A DNA stretch of 11,859 nt from Clostridia bacterium (GTDB lineage: Bacteria > Bacillota > Clostridia > Oscillospirales > Acutalibacteraceae): assembly GCA_900755995.1 (NCBI GenBank), contig CAAEIM010000213.1, forward strand, positions 1 through 11,859, in the 5' to 3' direction. Below are positions 6,593-11,859 of the stretch, piece by piece. The position numbers were made by a program, and so were the translations under genes. Under the pieces are notes generated by a model that made no database searches, was not told where the DNA came from, and was given only the letters and a program-made list of their open reading frames with translations. Within the stretch, counting starts at the first letter, position 1; every line of letters starts with the position of its first letter.

Positions 6593-8187
6593 TATTTGTT
6601 CCTCCTGCGCAGCCACATTACAAGTCCTGTTACAAGTACAAGAAGCGGAACAGCGATTACAAATACAGTAAAGAGCACACTCCTTGTTCCTACATCGGTA
6701 ATGCCAAGCTCTGCGCTCTCCATTGACTTGCCCTCAATGGTAATGCCTGCGTCATCTCTGTCTGCAACGGTGTTTATAACATTCATAAAGTAAGCTGAAT
6801 TGTTGAAGCTGTTATATGACAAAATCTCGCTTGAGAACATTGAGTATGAGCCGAAAACAATTACCTTCGAAGATTTTTTGTCTGTGTTTGTCTTAACGCC
6901 CTCAGCGGCAACATTAAGAGCCTCGTTTTTCAGTCCGTCCTCAGCCTTCCAGTTTTCGTCAGCATCAGGAGGGTAAATACCTGATGAGGTTGAGGTTGTG
7001 AGAAGCGGGTGAGCAATACTTGTATCCTTAATTGTGATGTCCTTTGAGTAAAGTGTAACAATCGGAATGTTGGGGTTTTTAAGTCCGTCCTGATAGTAGT
7101 CTGCATAATCAACGGTAAAGATGTATGGCGACGAGCTGCTTACAAGGCGGTTGCCTGTTTCATAAACATAGCCCTCGTTTACCTGCATTCCCCACTCGTT
7201 CATAAGGCCGTCAAGATTAGGAGTATCAACCTGATTTTCGGTAGGAATGTAAATAAGGTTTCTGCCGTTTTTGCCGCTGTTGTCAAGCCACTTTGAAAGC
7301 TTTTCGATTGCGCCTTCGTCAAGATCTACAGACGGAGCATAAAGGATTGCAAGCTCAGCCTCTTCGTCAAGGTCACCGGTCGCAAGTGAAATTTCATTTA
7401 CCTGATAAGCGTTGTTCTGGAGCAGAGATTTAATCGAGTCGTAATCCTGCTCCTGATTGCCGGTAATCATATCTACCGTTACCTTGTTTTCTGTGGTAAC
7501 ATTTAAAATAGCGGTTACCACTCCCTGCTCAACAAGTGAAGCGGTTACATAATAAGAACCGTAATTGGAATAATATGACTGATCGTACTCAAAGCAGTCG
7601 TCAATGGTGAGCACCTTGTACTGGTCGCCGCATTCTACTATCATCATATTTTTATTGCTCTGCGTCCAGTCAGCGTCAGAATACTTCTGAGGAATAGAGG
7701 GATTACTTGCAAGGTCAATATACTTGAGCTTGATTTTTCCGTTTGATTCGCTCTCCATTTTTTCGAGGAGCTTATTTGCCTGAATGTAGTATGTGCCCGA
7801 TGCCTCGAACTTTTCCTCTGTGGTGAGAACTGTAATTGTAATGTCCTTGTCAATATGAGAAACATATTCAACAGTATCGCTCTCAAGCTCAAAGGATTGA
7901 TTTTTCGTAAAATCGAGAACTAAATTCGGGAATCTGTCCACAAGCAGAGAAACCACAATGTTGAGCACAACAACAAGTGCAATTACAATAGCTACCACGG
8001 CTATTGCAACCGAGCCATGGCGAGCCTTTCTTGATTTTAAGAAAGATTTTAAGCCGCCGCTTTTCTTTTCTTTTTTAGCCTTTTGGGGCTTATCCTGCTT
8101 TTTTGACTTTTCAGGTTTTTTATCGGTTTTTTCAGTTTTAACCTCGGCAGTATTCTCCACCGCAGTATCTTTTTTTAATTCGCTCAT
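6592..8187 (-). CDS. GldG-like ABC transporter auxiliary membrane protein
   Basis: A 531-residue protein. Residues 1-57 are cytoplasmic and extremely Lys/Glu/Asp rich, then comes a membrane helix (59-83). The large external domain begins with LVLDFTKNQSFELESDTVEYV, the usual opening of the GldG / ABC-auxiliary family. A second membrane helix (504-525) ends in RRRNK. The external part contains the typical ITVLTTEE strand, a DMITGNQEQD segment and a late VIVFGSYSMFSS segment. GldG works with an ATPase and a GldF-type permease. In gliding Bacteroidetes it supports motility, but in Clostridia the substrate is unknown and gliding should not be assumed. AAGGAGG lies nine bases upstream of the ATG and overlaps the stop of the permease gene, only 14 bases away, so translation is coupled. 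Confidence 0.88.
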   Translation of the reverse strand: MSELKKDTAVENTAEVKTEKTDKKPEKSKKQDKPQKAKKEKKSGGLKSFLKSRKARHGSVAIAVVAIVIALVVVLNIVVSLLVDRFPNLVLDFTKNQSFELESDTVEYVSHIDKDITITVLTTEEKFEASGTYYIQANKLLEKMESESNGKIKLKYIDLASNPSIPQKYSDADWTQSNKNMMIVECGDQYKVLTIDDCFEYDQSYYSNYGSYYVTASLVEQGVVTAILNVTTENKVTVDMITGNQEQDYDSIKSLLQNNAYQVNEISLATGDLDEEAELAILYAPSVDLDEGAIEKLSKWLDNSGKNGRNLIYIPTENQVDTPNLDGLMNEWGMQVNEGYVYETGNRLVSSSSPYIFTVDYADYYQDGLKNPNIPIVTLYSKDITIKDTSIAHPLLTTSTSSGIYPPDADENWKAEDGLKNEALNVAAEGVKTNTDKKSSKVIVFGSYSMFSSEILSYNSFNNSAYFMNVINTVADRDDAGITIEGKSMESAELGITDVGTRSVLFTVFVIAVPLLVLVTGLVMWLRRRNK

Positions 8188-8201
8188 TGCTCTTTACCTC
8201 C

Positions 8202-8906
8202 TTAGCTCCAGCGTCTTTTTTCAAGCACACGGGCGGTAAAGAACAGGAACAAACCCGTAACACTTAAAAAGAATACAATATCGGTAATATTAAGCATACC
8301 GTAGGTGAAGTTTGTGTAGTATGTGAGAAAATCAATTTTCGAAAGTGCAGTTGCAATCCAGCCGACAGATATGTAGTTTGTGAGATTGCTGAGCATATAG
8401 ATAAGAAGTCCTACGCCCATACCTGCAACAGCAGAAATTACCATACTCTCGGTAAGCACGGAAATAAACACATTGATTGCAATGAGTGCTGCGCCTAAAA
8501 GAAGAAGTCCCAAAAAGGTGCAGAGAATAACTGCCCAGTCGGGTGTGGTGAAAAACGAAATTACAAGCGCAAACACCATAAATATTAGAGAACAGAAAAA
8601 GAATAAAAGGAATCCGCCGAGGAACTTGCCCATAACAATTTCAAACAGGCTTGTCGGCGAGGTCAGAAGCGCCTGGTCGGTGCGCTGACGCTTTTCTTCG
8701 GAAAAGCTTTTCATTGTAATTATCGGAATTACAAACAGGATAATCACAAACATATTGCCGTAAACATAGGAAAGGTTTGAGGAATCGTTTTCTATGCAGA
8801 TAAAGCTGAAAAACATACCTGCAAAGAAGAAATACACCGCCATTACAACATAGGCAACGGCTGAATTAAAATAAGAAGAAAGCTCTCGCTTTAAAATTGC
8901 AAGCAT
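8202..8906 (-). CDS. ABC-2 type transporter permease (GldF-like)
   Basis: A 234-residue integral membrane protein with about six helices: 17-37, 49-65, 97-119, 124-150, 154-173 and 207-224. After the second helix comes the cytoplasmic segment KSFSEEKRQRTDQALLTSP (66-84). This is the coupling-region signature of the GldF / NosY-like ABC-2 permeases. Its start ATG shares a base with the TAA of the ATPase gene (TAATG) and has GGAGG nine bases upstream (8916-8920). It forms the channel of the exporter, presumably as a dimer energised by two copies of the ATPase from the gene before it. Substrate cannot be told from the sequence. Confidence 0.92.
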   Translation of the reverse strand: MLAILKRELSSYFNSAVAYVVMAVYFFFAGMFFSFICIENDSSNLSYVYGNMFVIILFVIPIITMKSFSEEKRQRTDQALLTSPTSLFEIVMGKFLGGFLLFFFCSLIFMVFALVISFFTTPDWAVILCTFLGLLLLGAALIAINVFISVLTESMVISAVAGMGVGLLIYMLSNLTNYISVGWIATALSKIDFLTYYTNFTYGMLNITDIVFFLSVTGLFLFFTARVLEKRRWS

Positions 8907-9865
8907 TATTTTTTACCTCCGACTTTTTTATAATTGCTTTTAGCAGTGAGCTTGAGGAACATTTCCTCAAGGCTTTCGTTGCCCGACTGCATATCAAGAA
9001 TAGGACAGCCAATGCGTGACATTGCATTGAACACATCACGCCTGATGTCGTGCTCTGTTTCATACTCAACCATATATTTTGCTCCGGCTGAAAGCTTGTC
9101 GGGAAGCTTGTTCACACAGAGAACCGCAGGAATGTTTTTGATGGCGGAAATAATATCGGAAGAAGCTCCTTCAACAATGAGCGCAAGCTTTTCTTCTCCC
9201 GTAGCGGCGGAGGAAAGCTCGCCTGCCTTTGCGTCTGCAACTATGCTGCCGTTTGAAATAACCAAAATTCGGTCGCAGGTTGCGGAGATTTCCGAGAGCA
9301 CATGAGAGGAGAATATAATAGTATGCTTTTTGCCCAGACTCTTTATGAGCTTTCTAATCTCAATAATCTGATTAGGGTCAAGTCCTACTGTTGGCTCGTC
9401 CAGAATAAGCACAGGGGGATTGCCGAGCAGTGCCTGAGCAAAGCCTACACGCTGGCGGTAACCTTTTGAAAGATTTTTAATAATTCTGTCTGCCTGCTCG
9501 GTAATGCGTACAAGGCGCATTACCTCCTCGATATGCTCCTTTTTGGGGAGCTTAACCTTTTTGAGGTCAAACATAAACTCAAGATATTTTCTTACCGTCA
9601 TATCAACGTACAGCGGAGGAATTTCAGGAAGATAACCGATTTTGGACTTTGCCTCCTTGGGATTTTCAAGAATCTCCTTTCCGTCAATAGTTACTGTGCC
9701 TGATGTGGAGGAAATGTACCCCGTTATAATATTCATTGTGGTAGATTTGCCCGCACCGTTAGGGCCGAGAAATCCGAGAATCTCGCCCTCGCCGACGGTA
9801 AAGCTGATATTATCAACAGCCTTGATGCCGCCGTAGTATTTTGTAAGGTTTTTGACCTCAACCAT
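8906..9865 (-). CDS. ABC transporter ATP-binding protein (GldA-like)
   Basis: A 319-residue ATPase, first gene of the four-gene operon. It has Walker A GPNGAGKST (34-42), a Q-loop region GYLPEIPPLY (77-86) where Glu stands in the usual Gln place, signature LSKGYRQRV (132-140), Walker B VLILDEP (152-158), D-loop GLDP and switch histidine H188 in FSSHVLSE. The PE in the Q-loop is usual in the GldA/NosF branch, so it is not a defect. Residues from about 225 form the C-terminal extension of this branch, possibly regulatory. The ATG at 9865 is the only sensible start because an in-frame TGA lies four codons upstream. The ribosome site AAGGAG is 12 bases away, which is longer than usual. Confidence 0.95.
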   Translation of the reverse strand: MVEVKNLTKYYGGIKAVDNISFTVGEGEILGFLGPNGAGKSTTMNIITGYISSTSGTVTIDGKEILENPKEAKSKIGYLPEIPPLYVDMTVRKYLEFMFDLKKVKLPKKEHIEEVMRLVRITEQADRIIKNLSKGYRQRVGFAQALLGNPPVLILDEPTVGLDPNQIIEIRKLIKSLGKKHTIIFSSHVLSEISATCDRILVISNGSIVADAKAGELSSAATGEEKLALIVEGASSDIISAIKNIPAVLCVNKLPDKLSAGAKYMVEYETEHDIRRDVFNAMSRIGCPILDMQSGNESLEEMFLKLTAKSNYKKVGGKK

Positions 9866-9933
9866 GTGACTTGTTCACTCCTTAATTTATTATCAGCGCC
9901 GCTTCTTTGCAGTGCCATATTTCAACATCGTAT

Positions 9934-9939
9934 ATTATA
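9934..9939 (-). promoter_or_regulatory. Candidate -10 box of the ABC operon
   Basis: A perfect TATAAT on the minus strand, 68 bases before the ATPase start, in an AT-rich divergent spacer. No good -35 is seen at 16-18 bases, so it is only a candidate. Confidence 0.4.
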
Positions 9940-9992
9940 CTATATAAAAACAGTTTTGTGTACCTCTTTTGTGAAAAATCAAAGACGAGTCA

Positions 9993-10032
9993 CAAATTTT
10001 CATTTTATCGTCACATTGAAGAATAAAATTTG
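9993..10032. promoter_or_regulatory. Inverted repeat in the spacer between the ABC operon and spoVAE
   Basis: CAAATTTT (9993-10000) and AAAATTTG (10025-10032) are exact reverse complements separated by 24 bases. It lies between the two divergent transcripts and could be an operator for either side, but AT-rich palindromes also occur by chance. Confidence 0.25.
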
Positions 10033-10060
10033 AGAATCTGCCAATAAATAAAGGTATAAA
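10030..10060 (+). promoter_or_regulatory. Weak promoter candidate for spoVAE
   Basis: TTGAGA (10030-10035) and TATAAA (10055-10060) are 19 bases apart, 32 bases upstream of the start codon. spoVA genes are known to be read by the forespore sigma-G in Bacillus. A clear sigma-G pair was not found here, so the assignment is open. Confidence 0.2.
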
Positions 10061-10092
10061 CTAACTTTAAATTAAATAAAAGAGGAAGCTTT

Positions 10093-10446
10093 ATGGACTA
10101 TATAAATGCATTCTGGACAGGCGGACTAATCTGCGTTGTAGGACAAATTCTGATAGACAAAACCAAGCTTACACCGGCAAGAATACTTACAAGCTTTGTG
10201 GTGGCAGGCGTAATTCTGGGCGCAGTAGGATTGTACGAGCCCTTCGCCGAATTTGCGGGAGCGGGAGCAAGCGTACCTATAAGCGGCTTTGGATTTTTGA
10301 TGAGCCAAGGGGTAAAGGAAGCACTCGCAACGGACGGAGCGCTTGGAATTCTCACGGGTGGATTAAAGAGCGCCGCCGCAGGAATTTCCGCCGCTATATT
10401 CTTTGGACTGATAGCAGGCTTTATAACAAGGTCGGGGGATAAGTAG
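10093..10446 (+). CDS. spoVAE: Stage V sporulation protein AE (SpoVAE)
   Basis: A 117-residue hydrophobic protein covering the full family length. It has the conserved N-terminal GGLICVVGQILIDKTKLT, then VVAGVILGAVGLYEP, FAGAGASVPISGFG and GGLKSAAAGISAAIFFG, with about three to four membrane segments. SpoVA proteins form the inner-membrane channel that moves dipicolinic acid into the forespore and out at germination. The start has GAGG seven bases upstream. The usual partners spoVAC and spoVAD are not next to it: on one side is the divergent ABC operon, on the other a convergent FliB-like gene. It therefore stands alone here. The gene supports a spore-forming Clostridia host. Confidence 0.95.
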   Translation: MDYINAFWTGGLICVVGQILIDKTKLTPARILTSFVVAGVILGAVGLYEPFAEFAGAGASVPISGFGFLMSQGVKEALATDGALGILTGGLKSAAAGISAAIFFGLIAGFITRSGDK

Positions 10447-10539
10447 CAGCCGATGCTCTGTGCTCATCCGGTCAGACAGTTTCGCATAATCTTACACTCC
10501 TATGACCGACAGCCGCCGAGTAATTTCCTTTAAAGAAAA

Positions 10540-10587
10540 AGCAACAGCAAAGACTCTGCCTTTACAGGTCAGAGCCAAGCTGTTGCT
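10540..10587 (-). terminator. Two-part stem terminator after the FliB-like gene
   Basis: AGCAACAGC (10540-10548) pairs with GCTGTTGCT (10579-10587). Inside, CTCTG (10554-10558) pairs with CAGAG (10570-10574), continuing to CCT/AGG around a TTAC loop with one bulged T. Read on the minus strand it is followed by TTTTTCTTT, so it serves the gene ending at 10614. On the plus strand, where it could also stop spoVAE transcripts, the T run is poor. The 93 bases between spoVAE and this stem show only a CGGTCA/TGACCG pair (10469-10474, 10503-10508). Confidence 0.8.
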
Positions 10588-10613
10588 AAGGTCGGAATTT
10601 TACATTAGCAATT

Positions 10614-11642
10614 TTAAATTTCATCAAGGCTTCTATTAGCTATGGCGGATATGTTTTCGTAGGATTGTTCAACCTCTTTTGAATAAAGACCTATTACCCT
10701 GTGCCTTTGCCCGTCACTGAGGTTAAGCGACTGCGAAAACAGGTACAAATGCAGAACATATGCCGACTTTACCGCAAGCAGGAGAAGCTTGAAGCATCCG
10801 AGCACGTCATAGCTGTCTATTGCATTGATAAAATAGCGAAAAACATAGTAAAAAGCTAAGTTTTTGTACTCGTAGCCGTAATCGGCTATGTATCCTTGAA
10901 AGGCTGAAATATCGGAAACGGCAGGTGCGTACTGCCTTGCATTTTCAAGGAGCGCTCTCCACTCGTCCGTCATAATGTCGAGCGATAAGAGCGTGGTAAT
11001 AGTATTTTGATAACTTAAAATCACGCTGTCGCCGTTAATATTAAAATCGCAGGTTATTTCTTCGCCGTTAAGCCTTGACTGAACCGAGCCGCATATTTTA
11101 TAAATCGCATTAATGCAGTCAAAAATCGTGGATTTACCGTCATTGATTGCAGAAAAAATCTCTTTTCTTGCGGCTATTAGCAACTCCATAATATTCTCGT
11201 CATAGTCGCAAGGTTCGGGCGGCTCTGAGGTTTCCCTGACAACAAGGCTCTGCATTGCGCCCTTATGGAGCATAAGCCTGAGAGCCTCGGGGCAGGCAAG
11301 TGAAAGGATTCTCTCCTCAAATGAGGTGTAGTTCAGAACAATTCTCGGAAATCTGCGGCAGGTTTCGCAAAGTGCAGCTTCGCCGAGGTTTATATAAATA
11401 TCGCAGAGCCTGTCTTTGTTCCAGAACGGACAGCAGTTATTTTGCAGGGTAAAAATTCGGTCGCCGTCTGAGTCGGTAATCATTGCGCTCCTGAGCTTTT
11501 CACCAAATTCACCGCCGACATTTTCATACAGCTCACTGCTTTGGTCGTCAATTACTACGTCCCATTCCTTGCAGCAGCTGTCACTGCACTTTGAGGCTAC
11601 GCAGTGAAATTCTTCATAAAATTTATGGTAAGTAATTTTCAT
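10614..11642 (-). CDS. FliB-family (CxxCxxCC) cysteine-rich protein, annotated as flagellin lysine-N-methylase
   Basis: A 342-residue soluble protein. The N-terminal third carries a cysteine set typical of the family: C14, C19, C23 and C24; then C70-C71 with PFW; C80 (LCDIY); C92 and C95 followed by RRFPR; and C117 in SLACPEA. These residues suggest binding of a metal or iron-sulfur cluster. The rest (about 130-342) is mostly helical and poorly conserved. In Salmonella, FliB methylates lysines of flagellin. Many Clostridia carry this family without a clear link to flagella, and no flagellar gene is present here, so the substrate is uncertain. The start at 11642 has only a weak AAGG about eleven bases upstream. 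It is convergent with spoVAE and bounded by hairpin terminators on both sides, hence a single-gene unit. Confidence 0.85.
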   Translation of the reverse strand: MKITYHKFYEEFHCVASKCSDSCCKEWDVVIDDQSSELYENVGGEFGEKLRSAMITDSDGDRIFTLQNNCCPFWNKDRLCDIYINLGEAALCETCRRFPRIVLNYTSFEERILSLACPEALRLMLHKGAMQSLVVRETSEPPEPCDYDENIMELLIAARKEIFSAINDGKSTIFDCINAIYKICGSVQSRLNGEEITCDFNINGDSVILSYQNTITTLLSLDIMTDEWRALLENARQYAPAVSDISAFQGYIADYGYEYKNLAFYYVFRYFINAIDSYDVLGCFKLLLLAVKSAYVLHLYLFSQSLNLSDGQRHRVIGLYSKEVEQSYENISAIANRSLDEI

Positions 11643-11709
11643 ATTGCAAAACGCCTTTTTAATCTATTTTTGAGCAATCAATCTTTTTAATCCGATATAA
11701 AACAAAGCA

Positions 11710-11730
11710 GCCCGACAACCGAGGTCGGGC
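11710..11730. terminator. Probable bidirectional terminator hairpin
   Basis: GCCCGAC (11710-11716) and GTCGGGC (11724-11730) form a perfect 7-bp GC-rich stem with a 7-base loop. On the plus strand it is followed by ATTTAACTTTT, on the minus strand by TGCTTTGTTTTAT. It probably ends a minus-strand transcript coming from outside the right edge and separates it from the FliB-like gene. Confidence 0.65.
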
Positions 11731-11827
11731 ATTTAACTTTTAGAAAAACATATTTAATTCATTACGCAGATTGTAAAATGAAGATGCAATAGTAAAAAAG
11801 AATATCCATAGCAAAGATCTTGTAGTA

Positions 11828-11859
11828 GAATTGAGTTGCTAGACACCAATTCGAAAGGA
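11828..11859 (+). promoter_or_regulatory. Possible leader hairpin and Shine-Dalgarno at the right edge
   Basis: GAATTG (11828-11833) pairs with CAATTC (11847-11852), followed at once by GAAAGGA (11853-11859), the last bases of the window. This looks like the leader of a plus-strand gene that would start just outside. The rest of 11731-11827 shows no gene that can be supported. Confidence 0.25.

Noticed and set aside
6593..6616. 8-codon upstream extension of the DUF4340 gene
   Set aside because: It lies in the coding part of the neighbouring gene. AGGAGG at 6601-6606 and the TAATG overlap point to the start at 6592.
9600..9640. Defective Q-loop in the ABC ATPase (Glu in place of Gln)
   Set aside because: PE at this place is usual in the GldA/NosF branch; all other ATPase motifs are intact.
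11731..11859. 3' end of a minus-strand gene
   Set aside because: Two different minus frames are open to stops at 11762-11764 and 11754-11756; both are short and AT-rich and match no family I recognise, so no call could be supported.

Overview
The window looks like the chromosome of a spore-forming, starch-degrading gut member of the Clostridia, most likely Ruminococcaceae/Oscillospiraceae (Ruminococcus-like). The reasons are a multidomain secreted alpha-amylase with a CBM26-type starch-binding module, a spoVAE gene, strong AGGAGG-type ribosome binding sites, moderate GC content and gene families common in that group. This is inferred from gene content; species assignment needs a database search.

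Layout. (1) Positions 1-3640, minus strand: the first 1213 codons of a very large secreted amylase that runs off the left edge. Its order is signal peptide, MalS-like GH13 catalytic domain, beta-sandwich modules, CBM26-like module, FIVAR-like helical segment, Big-type Ig domain, Pro-Thr linker, then two tandem cohesin-like modules, the second cut by the window edge. (2) 3777-4646, minus: an OGG1-type 8-oxoguanine DNA glycosylase/lyase with its own likely sigma-A promoter. (3) 4698-5015: a gene-free stretch with imperfect direct repeats, inverted repeats, a 15-bp tandem repeat and a strong terminator. (4) 5039-9865, minus: a tight four-gene operon encoding an ABC ATPase, an ABC-2 type permease, a GldG-like auxiliary membrane protein and a DUF4340 membrane-anchored protein. 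(5) 10093-10446, plus: a lone spoVAE, divergent from the ABC operon. (6) 10614-11642, minus: a cysteine-rich protein of the FliB / CxxCxxCC family, with a terminator hairpin on each side. (7) 11731-11859: no clear gene; the last bases look like the leader and Shine-Dalgarno sequence of a plus-strand gene starting just outside.

How the genes work together. The four ABC genes are clearly co-translated (two TAATG stop-start overlaps and one 14-nt gap) and should form a single membrane complex of unknown substrate. The amylase, DNA glycosylase, spoVAE and FliB-like genes appear to be independent units: extracellular starch attack, oxidative DNA repair, dipicolinate movement during sporulation, and possible protein methylation. 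No phage, insertion sequence, CRISPR array, tRNA or rRNA was recognised. The most interesting parts are the MalS-type amylase with cohesin-like repeats, and the repeat cluster between the glycosylase and the ABC operon.
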